DNA of 64,000 nt from Sulfurovum sp. (GTDB taxonomy: Bacteria > Campylobacterota > Campylobacteria > Campylobacterales > Sulfurovaceae). The stretch spans positions 92,231 to 156,230 of the forward strand of contig JAMORY010000011.1 of NCBI GenBank assembly GCA_027063305.1, written 5' to 3'. Every line of letters begins with the position of its first letter. Within the stretch, counting starts at the first letter, position 1. A program made the translations under genes and the position numbers. Positions 25,778-34,072 of this stretch are shown here, piece after piece. The notes under the pieces are model-generated. The model saw only the letters and a list, made by a program, of their open reading frames with translations, was not told the DNA's origin and searched no databases.

Positions 25778-28144
25778 TCACAACTCTACCACCCTCTCAA
25801 ACATCTCCTTGATCTCACTCTCATGAGAGATAAGAAATATCTGCCGATACTGCTCTTTGATGGTGTGAAACGCCTCCATGATCTCATAGCGGCGTTCTTC
25901 GTCCTGGGAGCCGAACACCTCATCGAACGCTAAGAAACCAACTCCGCCGCTGCCGCTAAGCTCACTCAGTGTCTTGGAGATGGCGATGCGAAGTACGAGG
26001 TTGGCTAGGTCTATCTCTCCGCCTGAGAAGCGTTCTATGGGGTAGTGTATGCCGTCGTCGTAGATGAAGAAGTCGAACTCGTTGCTTACCTCGATGTGCT
26101 GGTACTTTCCTCGGGTGATGGCTGCGTACATCTGGCTTGCCAGTTGGGTGATGCGTGGGGCTATCTGGGAGTTGATGCGGTTTTTGAACTCTCCCATGAA
26201 AGCTTTGAGCTTCTCGTAGTCGTTCTTGTCATCCAGCTTGGTCTGTAACTGCTTTTTCTGCTCTTCATTTCGGGCAAGTTTGCTTTGGAGGGTTGTTATC
26301 TCCCCTTCTGCCCCTTTGAGCTTCACCCTCTCATCTGAGAGCTGTTTTGCCAGCTCCTCTTTGGATTGACGTTCTTTGAGGTACAACGCTTCCTGAGCCT
26401 CATGTGCTTTGGCATCGTAACTGTGCTCGGCGATGGCCTTCTCCTGCTTTTTGATCTGTTCTTGACTCTGGACGATGCTCTCTTCTATGGTTTTGAGCTC
26501 ACTCTCCAGTGCAGGGATCTGGGCGATGAGCTTCTGTACTCCCAGAAGCTCTTCATATTTCGGCTTTAACTTATCTCTCTTGCCTGTCTGCTCCTGATGC
26601 ATCTTCTCATCATACTTCACATCTTTGAGCGTCTCCAACTCCTGCTTGTTCTTTAAGCCTTTATCTCTGACTTTTATGAACTCTTCTTCTTTGAGCAGGA
26701 GTGCCTTCTCATCTGCTTCCAACAGTCGTAGATCGCCATTGAGCTTTTGCAAAACCTCTTCTGCTTTTTTATGCGCTTCTTCCTCTTTTTGCTTCTCTTC
26801 CAAGACCTTTTTGAGCGTTGCTTCCCGTTTGACTATCTCATCGGTATGAAACTTGGTAATGGTCTCGTTGAGAGAGGCGATCACATTGTCATATTCGTCA
26901 AGAAGCGGACGGGTACAGGTAGGACAGTTGGAACCCTTGCCTATGGCTTCTATCTGTTTGACTTTCTTTTGGGTATCGTTTATGAGTCCCTGAAAACCTG
27001 CTATCTCTTTGTTCAGATCGCTCTCTTGTTTGACTGTCTCACTAAGCTTTGCTTTGATGCTTTCTCGCAAACTGCTTTTTACCTCTATCTCTTTTAAGAG
27101 CTGCGGTTTAACTTCCACCTTTTTTCTCAGTGCATCCCTTTGCGCTTTGACCGTTTCGTATTGAACACGGAGATCATCCTGTTCTTTTTCAAGGGCTTTT
27201 TTTCGTTCAAACCTCACCTGCTCTTTTTGCAGTGCATGGATGCTCTCTTCCAGTGCTTTATAGTCTGCAAGAAGAGGTTTATCCTTCTCATACTGGGTGG
27301 CTTTGCGTTTCAGCGCTTCTATTTTTTCTTTTTTCTCTTTTTGATTTTTAGTGAGGTTCTCACGTTTTGTCTGCATGACTGCAAGTTCAGACCCCAGCTT
27401 GACATACGCTTCTTTCAGCTCCTGCATAGCTTTGAGCGCTTTCTCTAGCTTATCCACCTCTTTGCGCTTGGCTTCCAGACTTTTTTCCAGCTTCTCTACC
27501 TCTTTTTTCAGCTCCTCTGCCTCTTTGGTTTTGACCTCTTTTGCTTCTTCCAGCGCTTTGACCTCTGCCTCTGAGAGCAGTATCTCCGAAAAACTCCGTA
27601 TGTCACGGTTCAGGTCAGTCAGTCTGCTGCGTATCTCCTGCTCTATCTTGTCTATCTTCTCCAGTCCGAGCAGCTTTCGGATGATCTTCTTTCGCTCTTC
27701 GTTCTTGAGTCCGCTTAGAGCCGTCAGCTCCTTTTGGGAGGCAAAGACCGTGTGCATGAACGCCTCTTTGTTCATGCCAATGAGCCGGATGATCTCGGAG
27801 GTGACCCCTCGGGCTGTATCGGCTATGAGCGTATCATCTGCATCGTAGAGGTAGGCTTTGGCAGTCAGACTCTTGCCTCGTAGTTCCCGTACCACTTTGT
27901 AGCTCCTGGCATCTATCTCAAATACCAGTGTCACGATTACCGCCTCTTTTTCTCCTGCTTTGGCGTAACGGATGGTCTCTTTCTCTCCACGTGTATCGCC
28001 ATAGAGTGCGAAGCTGATGGCATCGAAGATGGTGGACTTCCCCGAACCGTTGCGACCGATGATCCCCGTAAGCCCCTCGGCAAACTCCAGCGTATGGTCA
28101 CGGTACTTTTTGTAGTTTTGCATGTGGAGGCTATTGAGTATCAT
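25778..28144 (-). CDS. sbcC: Exonuclease SbcC (Rad50-like SMC ATPase)
   Basis: A 788-residue ATPase partner of SbcD that opens hairpins and trims double-strand breaks. Visible are Walker A GRNGSGKSTIFDAI near the N-terminus, long heptad coiled coils, the zinc hook CPTC in the middle, the ABC signature RFSGGEIDLANL and Walker B FLAFDEVFGS. ATG at 28144 was chosen from several in-frame starts because GGAGG sits seven bases upstream. The start overlaps sbcD by 14 bases. Confidence 0.94.
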   Translation of the reverse strand: MILNSLHMQNYKKYRDHTLEFAEGLTGIIGRNGSGKSTIFDAISFALYGDTRGEKETIRYAKAGEKEAVIVTLVFEIDARSYKVVRELRGKSLTAKAYLYDADDTLIADTARGVTSEIIRLIGMNKEAFMHTVFASQKELTALSGLKNEERKKIIRKLLGLEKIDKIEQEIRSRLTDLNRDIRSFSEILLSEAEVKALEEAKEVKTKEAEELKKEVEKLEKSLEAKRKEVDKLEKALKAMQELKEAYVKLGSELAVMQTKRENLTKNQKEKKEKIEALKRKATQYEKDKPLLADYKALEESIHALQKEQVRFERKKALEKEQDDLRVQYETVKAQRDALRKKVEVKPQLLKEIEVKSSLRESIKAKLSETVKQESDLNKEIAGFQGLINDTQKKVKQIEAIGKGSNCPTCTRPLLDEYDNVIASLNETITKFHTDEIVKREATLKKVLEEKQKEEEAHKKAEEVLQKLNGDLRLLEADEKALLLKEEEFIKVRDKGLKNKQELETLKDVKYDEKMHQEQTGKRDKLKPKYEELLGVQKLIAQIPALESELKTIEESIVQSQEQIKKQEKAIAEHSYDAKAHEAQEALYLKERQSKEELAKQLSDERVKLKGAEGEITTLQSKLARNEEQKKQLQTKLDDKNDYEKLKAFMGEFKNRINSQIAPRITQLASQMYAAITRGKYQHIEVSNEFDFFIYDDGIHYPIERFSGGEIDLANLVLRIAISKTLSELSGSGGVGFLAFDEVFGSQDEERRYEIMEAFHTIKEQYRQIFLISHESEIKEMFERVVEL

Positions 28145-29252
28145 CATCGACCTCCTCATAGAGTGCAAAGAGCTCTTTGGCTTTGAGAGCGAGCCTCTCC
28201 TGCTCCGCCTCATCTGTCACGGACTCTTTGATGTGCGAGATGAAATAAGCTTCCAGAGAGATGGACTCTATATTCCCCTCTATCTGCTCACCCTCCACCA
28301 CTTTAAACTCACGCTTAACCTTGACATGCAGTGCATCGGCAAAGATCGCCTCTAACGCCTGGTTGGTAATGTCTATGGAGCTTGATGCCGTAAGGTTGTA
28401 GAGCTTCACCTCCACCAGGGCATCTTTAACCGCAGAGAGATCAAGCGATGCCACCGCTTCTTCAAACTGCTCCGCATCGATGCTGAAGCTGAGTGACTTC
28501 CGAAGAGGGATAGTGTGATGGCTGATCTTTAGATCATTTTCCAGTTCCACCAACACATAACCTTTCTCCTCTCGTTTATCAGCGCTGCTTGTGCGTTCGG
28601 TCGAGCCTGCGTAGTAGACATTGGGGTGTTTGCCCACAGCGCCAAATCCATGCCAGTGCCCCAACGCCACATAGTCCATCTTCTCAAAAATATCTTCCCG
28701 TTCTCTGGGGTAGACCCACTCTCCGAACTCATGCATGAGGTACTGCGCCCCTACCGAGCAGTGCATCATCATGATGTTTCGCTTTGTGGGGTCTATGTTT
28801 GCTTCGATCTTGTCCAACTCCCCCTCAATGATGCGTTCATCGTTGATATGCGGCAGACCGTGAAACACAACATCGTCAAACACCACCTTCTCATACTGCT
28901 GCCCAAAAACAGCATGCACATTGTCCAAAGAGCGAAACGCTTCAAGAATGGGAGAAGAGCTGGAGGTACGCGGTGTGGAGTGGTTTCCGGCAATGATAAT
29001 AAGTGGAATGTCTGCTTCTTCCAGCCGTTTGAACTGTGTCAAAGCTGCCGTAATGGCACGGTTGGATGGAGAAGCACGGTGGAAGAGATCGCCCGTGTGG
29101 ATGGCATAGTCGGGCTTTGTCTTTATGATGGCATCGATGACATCTGAGAATGCCTTGTAAAAGTCCGCTTCACGCTGGTTGATACCTGCATCGTTGGTAA
29201 TATCCAGATCGGAGAAACCCAGATGGGTATCGGAAAAATGTATGATCTTCAC
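28131..29252 (-). CDS. sbcD: Exonuclease SbcD (Mre11-like nuclease)
   Basis: A 373-residue calcineurin-like phosphoesterase with the metal motifs HFSDTHLG, IHTGDLFH, IAGNHSTPR and ALGHWHGFG in order. Forms the SbcCD complex with the overlapping downstream gene. It starts the operon, with the NACHT gene 80 bases past the end of sbcC. Confidence 0.94.
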   Translation of the reverse strand: MKIIHFSDTHLGFSDLDITNDAGINQREADFYKAFSDVIDAIIKTKPDYAIHTGDLFHRASPSNRAITAALTQFKRLEEADIPLIIIAGNHSTPRTSSSSPILEAFRSLDNVHAVFGQQYEKVVFDDVVFHGLPHINDERIIEGELDKIEANIDPTKRNIMMMHCSVGAQYLMHEFGEWVYPREREDIFEKMDYVALGHWHGFGAVGKHPNVYYAGSTERTSSADKREEKGYVLVELENDLKISHHTIPLRKSLSFSIDAEQFEEAVASLDLSAVKDALVEVKLYNLTASSSIDITNQALEAIFADALHVKVKREFKVVEGEQIEGNIESISLEAYFISHIKESVTDEAEQERLALKAKELFALYEEVDDDTQ

Positions 29253-29338
29253 TGCTTTTGTCCACTTGTTTTTAATATTCTACCGAAAAAATATCAAAAA
29301 AAGTGAAAAAAGTTTATAATAATTAAAAAGGAGTCTTC

Positions 29339-29824
29339 ATGCGCCTCTTCATCGCCTCCCCTGTCATCCTCAACGACTATGCAAGCATTAAAGCCGATTT
29401 TGACGGCATCATCGAAGGCAAATGGGTGGAGGAGGAGAATCTGCACCTGACATGGGTCTTTCTCGGAGAGGTGGATGACCCCGGACCCATTATGGAAAAA
29501 CTGCGTACCATAGCCCCTTTGGAAACAACGGTAACGATGGCAGAACTGGGCTACTTCGGACGGCCGCCGAGGGTCTTTTTTGCCAAGGCAGAATCAAAAC
29601 TGCTTTACGACAAAGCACGGGAATTCAAAGAGGCGGGGTTTGACCTCTACCGTTTTAAACCGCACATTACCCTGTGCAGGATCAAACACATTCATAACTA
29701 CAGAGCTTACAAAGAGGTACTCAAAAGCTACAGAGAGAAAAAGCTGGGTATCCTGCTACCACAGATCCACCTTTACAAAAGCGAACTGACACCTTCGGGT
29801 GCTATTCATAGCAGCTTGACATAA
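29339..29824 (+). CDS. thpR: RNA 2',3'-cyclic phosphodiesterase ThpR (2H family)
   Basis: A 161-residue 2H phosphoesterase with both HxT motifs: H36-L-T38 in NLHLTWVFLG and H109-I-T111 in FKPHITLCRI. These enzymes open cyclic phosphates on RNA, historically called 2'-5' RNA ligases. AAGGAG precedes the ATG. Convergent with rlmB two bases away. Confidence 0.93.
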   Translation: MRLFIASPVILNDYASIKADFDGIIEGKWVEEENLHLTWVFLGEVDDPGPIMEKLRTIAPLETTVTMAELGYFGRPPRVFFAKAESKLLYDKAREFKEAGFDLYRFKPHITLCRIKHIHNYRAYKEVLKSYREKKLGILLPQIHLYKSELTPSGAIHSSLT

Positions 29825-29826
29825 AA

Positions 29827-30627
29827 TTACAAAAATGCAAGCAGCGAAGCGGTCACTGCAACATTAAGCGACTCTACTCCACGGTTCATAGGAATGGAGA
29901 TACTTTCATCACAAACAGACTCTACGGCTGCGGAGACCCCTTCACTCTCATTACCAAGGACAAAGACCGTTCTTTTACCGTATGTTTGCTCTTTGTAGCT
30001 CTTTTTTGCATAAGAAGAGAGCGTATAGAGCGAAGCTCCCTCCTCTTTGAGCGCTTGGAGTGTCTCTTTGAGGTTGCCCGTCTTAATGATAGGCATCTTG
30101 AAAAGTGTGCCGGCACTCGCCTTAATGACAAGTGGGCTGATCTGTGCCGCACCTTTGGTCGGGAGTAAGATCGCATCGACGTTACCCGCCGCACATGAGC
30201 GGATGATCATACCAAGGTTTTGCGGATTGGTCACCCCGTCAAGCGCAATGATGCGGTAGCTTTCATGCTCGGTTTTAAAATCATCCAAAGAACCAAAGTG
30301 TTCGAGTACGATATCAAGCGCCACACCCTGATCCTGCTTGGCGTTCTTTGAGATACGAGAGAGCGCCTTCTTCTCATGATAGGCGATCTCGATATCTCTT
30401 CGTTTTGACAATCTTACGATCTCATCTAAAACCTTGGCGGGTTTGTTCGAGTCTGAAAGATGGAGTTTATAGATGGAAATATTCTCATCTTGCAACGCTT
30501 CAAGTACGGCATTACGTCCGTAAATGGTGAGGACTTTATCAAAGAACTTTTTTTTCTTTAGATACTCAGCACTATCGTGTTTCGAGTGTTTAGCGTTTAG
30601 CGCTGAGCGCTGAGAATTGTCAGGCAT
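29827..30627 (-). CDS. rlmB: TrmH-family 23S rRNA (guanosine-2'-O)-methyltransferase, RlmB-like
   Basis: A SPOUT methyltransferase of 266 residues with TIYGRNAVLEAL in the substrate-binding domain and the knot motifs LDGVTNPQNLGMIIRSC, VLGNESEGVS and SIPMNRGVESLNVAVT. Family members normally begin just before YGRNAV. Here about 35 extra residues precede it, and codons 6-14 (QRSALNAKH) are encoded by the heptamer array of the neighbouring IVP cassette. The ATG (30627) sits inside the IVP gene, sharing ATGCCTGA with its stop, so start and probably promoter come from the cassette. Confidence 0.88.
   Translation of the reverse strand: MPDNSQRSALNAKHSKHDSAEYLKKKKFFDKVLTIYGRNAVLEALQDENISIYKLHLSDSNKPAKVLDEIVRLSKRRDIEIAYHEKKALSRISKNAKQDQGVALDIVLEHFGSLDDFKTEHESYRIIALDGVTNPQNLGMIIRSCAAGNVDAILLPTKGAAQISPLVIKASAGTLFKMPIIKTGNLKETLQALKEEGASLYTLSSYAKKSYKEQTYGKRTVFVLGNESEGVSAAVESVCDESISIPMNRGVESLNVAVTASLLAFL
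30589..30614 (-). repeat. Heptamer array, left arm of the IVP cassette
   Basis: On the minus strand it reads CTCAG, CGCTCAG, CGCTAAA, CGCTAAA. It is the inverted counterpart of 30975-30999 and lies within the 5' codons of rlmB. Confidence 0.85.
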
Positions 30628-30959
30628 AATTTTTCTTCAATCCTATTAACATTCTAGAGATTTCATTGAGCTCTTTAATCCAGCTCAAGCCTATCTCTTT
30701 TTCTATATATTCAATTTCTATACCAATATAGATTTGCGTGATTAGTTCGGCATTTGAACCTCTGGCTATTTCAATAAAACGAACCTTTTCTTTGTTAGAT
30801 TCTTTTTCCAATCCTTCGGCTATATTACTGGCAAGAGAAAGTGAACTCCGTGTTATCTGATCTTTGAATCCGAAATCTTTACACTCTTTAAAGTACTTAA
30901 TATACTTCAACACTTAATCTACAACTGCGTTTCCATACATCCAGTCTTTCACATCTCAT
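30620..30959 (-). pseudogene. IVP/four-helix-bundle (23S rRNA intervening-sequence type) protein, frameshifted
   Basis: The conserved core is plain (FKDQITRSSLSLASNIAEGL, with GSNAELITQIYIGIE later). Family members run about 115-120 residues and begin with a DLxVWKRS segment. That segment exists in another frame from ATG 30959 (MRCERLDVWKRS) and ends at TAA in GTATATTAAG; removing one T gives VEVYKYFKECKD and a 112-residue protein. The open frame alone could only start at a GTG (30913) and would lack the first helix. Flanked by inverted heptamer arrays, so it looks like a mobile cassette. Confidence 0.78.
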
Positions 30960-30974
30960 CAGAATACCTCTGAA

Positions 30975-30999
30975 CGCTCAGCGCTAAACGCTAAACGCT
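30975..30999 (+). repeat. Heptamer array, right arm of the IVP cassette
   Basis: CGCTCAG, CGCTAAA, CGCTAAA, CGCT in tandem. It shares 22 bases with the opposite-strand copy at 30589-30614, so the cassette of about 410 bp has inverted repeat ends. Confidence 0.85.
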
Positions 31000-31000
31000 T

Positions 31001-31025
31001 CCAAATAGTCCGATAGACTATTTGG
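31001..31025 (-). terminator. Hairpin across the fabI stop
   Basis: CCAAATAGTC and GACTATTTGG form a perfect 10-bp stem with a 5-base loop; the fabI TAG lies within it. No T run follows on the minus strand, so termination may be weak. It adjoins the right heptamer array. Confidence 0.5.
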
Positions 31026-31845
31026 ACTCCCCATTCCATGCAATATGCGGTTTGCCATTCTCATCGAACTCGACTGCCGGCATTCCCATGATGTTGTAGC
31101 CGTTATCGACATAGTGGATCTCTCCCGTGACGGCACTGGAGAGGTCGGAGAGGAGGTACATTCCCGAATTCCCTACCTCTTCGATGGTAACGTTCTTCTT
31201 CATCGGTGCGTGTGCCGCATTCCATTTGAGCATGAAACTAAAATCACCGATACCCGCTGCTGCAAGGGTCTTGATAGGCCCCGCACTGATCGCATTGACA
31301 CGGATACCGTCGCGTCCAAGGTCTTCTGCCAAATATTTCACGGTCATCTCAAGTGCCGCTTTGGCAACCCCCATAAGATTGTAGTTAGGAATGTACTTCA
31401 CCCCGCCGTAGTAACTGAGTGTCAGAACGGATGCTTTATTGGACAAAATAGGCTTAAGCTCTCTGACCACCTCGATGAGAGAGTAGACCGAAATATCCAT
31501 CGCTACATCGAACGCCTCTTTGGAAATATCCATAAAACGACCGCTGAGTCCCTCTTTGGGTGCAAAGGCAATAGAGTGAACAATAAAATCGATCTGACCA
31601 AAATCTTTTTCCAAAGACTCCTTCAGTGCCTTGATCTCTTCAGGTCTGCTCACATCACACGGATAGAGTCTCGCACCACATCCCAGGTCTTCTGCGATCG
31701 GTGCGAGTTTCTGTTCGAAACGTTCGTTAAGGAATGTGATTGCCATCTCGGCTCCCTGCGCCTGACACGCTTTAGCGATACCGTATGCAATGGACTTTTT
31801 GTTAGCGATGCCGAGAATGACACCCTTTTTACCTTTCATGATCAT
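31018..31845 (-). CDS. fabI: Enoyl-[acyl-carrier-protein] reductase (NADH), FabI
   Basis: A 275-residue SDR-type enzyme reducing enoyl-ACP in the last step of each fatty-acid elongation cycle. Visible: GVILGIANKKSIAYGIA (cofactor-binding loop of FabI), HSIAFAPKEGLSG, the catalytic Tyr-Lys region SYYGGVKYIPNYNLMGVAK, and SAGPIKTLAAAGI. ATG at 31845 has AGGAG upstream; a second ATG two codons later is possible. Confidence 0.95.
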   Translation of the reverse strand: MIMKGKKGVILGIANKKSIAYGIAKACQAQGAEMAITFLNERFEQKLAPIAEDLGCGARLYPCDVSRPEEIKALKESLEKDFGQIDFIVHSIAFAPKEGLSGRFMDISKEAFDVAMDISVYSLIEVVRELKPILSNKASVLTLSYYGGVKYIPNYNLMGVAKAALEMTVKYLAEDLGRDGIRVNAISAGPIKTLAAAGIGDFSFMLKWNAAHAPMKKNVTIEEVGNSGMYLLSDLSSAVTGEIHYVDNGYNIMGMPAVEFDENGKPHIAWNGESK

Positions 31846-31948
31846 CTTCTGCTCCTAAAATAAATTCCTGTATTTTATCCTAACTGAGGTAAAATGCTTC
31901 ATTAAATCAATGAATAAACGATAAAAATGTTCAAACGGAAGATTCTCT

Positions 31949-32446
31949 ATGGAAAATAAAATACTGATCGTCAATACAGGCGGGACATTCAATAAATATT
32001 ACGATCCTCTCAAAGGTGAACTGGTCGTCGATCAGGAGGAAAAGGCACTCAAGGCACTGGCAGATGCTTGGATGTGTGAGTTTGAGATCATCAACATCAT
32101 CGGCAAGGACTCGTTGCAGATGAACAATCACGACAGATTGGAGCTGCTAGCGATACTAAGCCAGAGCGATGCAACAAGGATCATTGTCGTACACGGTACC
32201 GACACTATGCATCTTAGTGCGGCATATGTCGATGATGCAGAAATGGAAAAAAAGGTTGTATTCACCGGCGCAATGGTACCTTATGCGATCGATCCTGTAG
32301 AGGCGACTGCGAACTTCGCCTTGGCATACGGTGCGCTCTTGAACATCTCCGAAGACGGCATCTATATTGCAATGCACGGCCTATGCGAACACTTTAGCCG
32401 CATACGTAAAGATACGCAACAAGGAAAGTTCGTTCGTGTAGATTAA
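31949..32446 (+). CDS. Asparaginase-family protein, N-terminal domain only
   Basis: A 165-residue protein with the catalytic motifs of L-asparaginases: NTGGTFNK near residue 9 (T13) and VVHGTDTMHLSAAY at 81-94 (T84, D85), then VVFTGAMVP. It ends where the C-terminal domain of a normal asparaginase (about 330 residues) would begin. The stop is followed by a clear intergenic gap and a new gene, so this is a genuinely short form. A deamidase role is possible but unproven; in the full-size enzyme the active site needs both domains and a tetramer. Confidence 0.8.
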   Translation: MENKILIVNTGGTFNKYYDPLKGELVVDQEEKALKALADAWMCEFEIINIIGKDSLQMNNHDRLELLAILSQSDATRIIVVHGTDTMHLSAAYVDDAEMEKKVVFTGAMVPYAIDPVEATANFALAYGALLNISEDGIYIAMHGLCEHFSRIRKDTQQGKFVRVD

Positions 32447-32514
32447 CCCTTCTGCAATATAATATTCGTACGATAAAAGCGTGTTAAAGTAACGCATTTA
32501 ATCAAGGAGTTACA

Positions 32515-32919
32515 GTGAAAAGGATCAACAATACGGTACTGCTTCTAGTAACGGTATGGTTGGGAGGATGTAGTGCGACGACACAGAGCGTCACTCCGCA
32601 GAACACACCACAATCGCGGATCGTACAGCACGATACGAAAAAAACGCAAAGTACACCTTCGTATGAAGTACCGACTTCCCTGAAAGAGAAGCGTTTTCAT
32701 AGTGTGATGATAGAGATCGCACAAAGTACCCATCTCGACCCGAACTATCATCGGTTAGGTTTAAAAAGCGATGAGGAAAAGCGCTGGTTCAAAAACCTCA
32801 TGTACCGCTTGTGGGACAGACAGATCACACGGCAACAGTTCATTAGCGAAGGAACGGCACGCTTCCCGAACCATCGCTATGAGTTCACCTATATCGCAAA
32901 CGCCTTTCAGAGCTATTGA
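32515..32919 (+). CDS. Small hypothetical lipoprotein
   Basis: A 134-residue protein from GTG 32515 with AAGGAG upstream. A signal peptide with lipobox (LLLVTVWLGGCSATT) directs it to the envelope. The mature part has a Thr/Gln/Ser-rich linker and a helical domain (FHSVMIEIAQSTHLDPNYH). Family not recognised. Its 3' end overlaps the convergent queC gene by seven bases. Confidence 0.75.
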   Translation: MKRINNTVLLLVTVWLGGCSATTQSVTPQNTPQSRIVQHDTKKTQSTPSYEVPTSLKEKRFHSVMIEIAQSTHLDPNYHRLGLKSDEEKRWFKNLMYRLWDRQITRQQFISEGTARFPNHRYEFTYIANAFQSY

Positions 32920-33581
32920 TCGGCATAGGCGATCGGGTCTTTGACCCCCGCCTCCTCAAAGCCTCTTAGACGCAAACGACAGCTGTCACATACACCGCAA
33001 GCCTGCTCTTCATCTTTATAACAGCTCCATGTCTCTTGAAGCGGTACACCCATCTCCAACGCTTTGGCGACGATCTGGCTCTTTTTGAGTGCGACAAGCG
33101 GCATTTTGATGTGAATGTGCGTCTCATCCTTCGTACCGAGGTTGATCGCCTTCTCCATCTGCTCGATATAGCTTTGGCGACAATCGGGATAGCCTGAACT
33201 ATCCTCCTCCACCACTCCGATAAAAAGTGCTTGGGCACCATGCTTCTCGGCAACCGATGCGGCAATGGAGAGGAAGATACCGTTCCTGAAAGGAACATAT
33301 GTCACAGGTACCCCCTCTTCCAATCCTCCCGTAGGAACATCGATACTATGATCGGTCAATGCCGAAGCACCGATCTGCTCAAAGAAAGGGAGGTCTATCT
33401 CATACTGCTCTACCGCACCGACACTTTGGGCGATCTTACGAAAACAGGCGAGCTCTTTTTTCTCCGTACGCTGTCCGTAGTTGAAATGCAAGGCGATGAT
33501 CTCATATCCTTCCTCTTGTGCCATCTTGGCACTGAGTGCGCTGTCCATCCCCCCGGAAATAATACATACGGCCTTTTTCAT
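32913..33581 (-). CDS. queC: 7-cyano-7-deazaguanine synthase QueC
   Basis: A 222-residue N-type ATP pyrophosphatase making preQ0, precursor of queuosine in tRNA. The PP-loop SGGMDSALSA is at the N-terminus and four zinc-binding cysteines lie near the end (CYKDEEQACGVCDSC). ATG 33581 was chosen because AAGGA is eight bases upstream and the product then starts right before the PP-loop; 13 upstream codons lack family similarity. Divergent from ybeY. Confidence 0.95.
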   Translation of the reverse strand: MKKAVCIISGGMDSALSAKMAQEEGYEIIALHFNYGQRTEKKELACFRKIAQSVGAVEQYEIDLPFFEQIGASALTDHSIDVPTGGLEEGVPVTYVPFRNGIFLSIAASVAEKHGAQALFIGVVEEDSSGYPDCRQSYIEQMEKAINLGTKDETHIHIKMPLVALKKSQIVAKALEMGVPLQETWSCYKDEEQACGVCDSCRLRLRGFEEAGVKDPIAYADQ

Positions 33582-33628
33582 CCATATATCCTTTGGCTTG
33601 ATTTTGGTGCATTTTACCAAGTTTTGGG

Positions 33629-33634
33629 TAAAAT
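33629..33634 (+). promoter_or_regulatory. Promoter -10 of ybeY (TTTTGGGTAAAAT), implying a leaderless mRNA
   Basis: TAAAAT at 33629-33634, preceded by TTTTGGG, ends six bases before the ybeY ATG. Transcription should begin at or within one or two bases of the A of ATG. No ribosome-binding site is visible between them. Confidence 0.6.
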
Positions 33635-33640
33635 GGCACT

Positions 33641-34072
33641 ATGCTTATAGACTTGATTAATGAAACCGACCTACTTGTAGATACCGATCTTCTTAAAAAA
33701 ATCGCAGAAGATCTAACCCAACGACAGATCGAACTTGTTGTCACAGACAAAGAGGGGATCAAAGCGCTCAATGCCCTTCACCGCGGAAAAGACGAGGCGA
33801 CCGATGTCCTAAGCTTCCCGATGGGTGAAGGCAATCCGCATGCTCCGCTTGGTGTCATTGTGATCTCCAAAGAGCATGTCTTGGAGAAAGCCGAAGCGTT
33901 CGGACACTCCCCTCAAGAGGAGTTGACGCTCCTTTTTATCCACGGGCTCTTACACCTTGTAGGCTTTGACCACGAAACAGACCGCGGAGAGATGCGCCAT
34001 AAGGAGCAGGTGCTCATTGAGGCATGGAAACTTCCCAAAAGCCTGATCGTCCGTACCGAGGAGGAGAAGTGA
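33641..34072 (+). CDS. ybeY: Endoribonuclease YbeY (rRNA maturation factor)
   Basis: A 143-residue metal-dependent RNase for 16S rRNA 3' maturation and ribosome quality control. The zinc-binding signature HGLLHLVGFDHE is complete, and RGKDEATDVLSFP is typical. The start has no Shine-Dalgarno sequence but a -10 box immediately upstream. The stop overlaps the next start (TGATG). Confidence 0.95.
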   Translation: MLIDLINETDLLVDTDLLKKIAEDLTQRQIELVVTDKEGIKALNALHRGKDEATDVLSFPMGEGNPHAPLGVIVISKEHVLEKAEAFGHSPQEELTLLFIHGLLHLVGFDHETDRGEMRHKEQVLIEAWKLPKSLIVRTEEEK

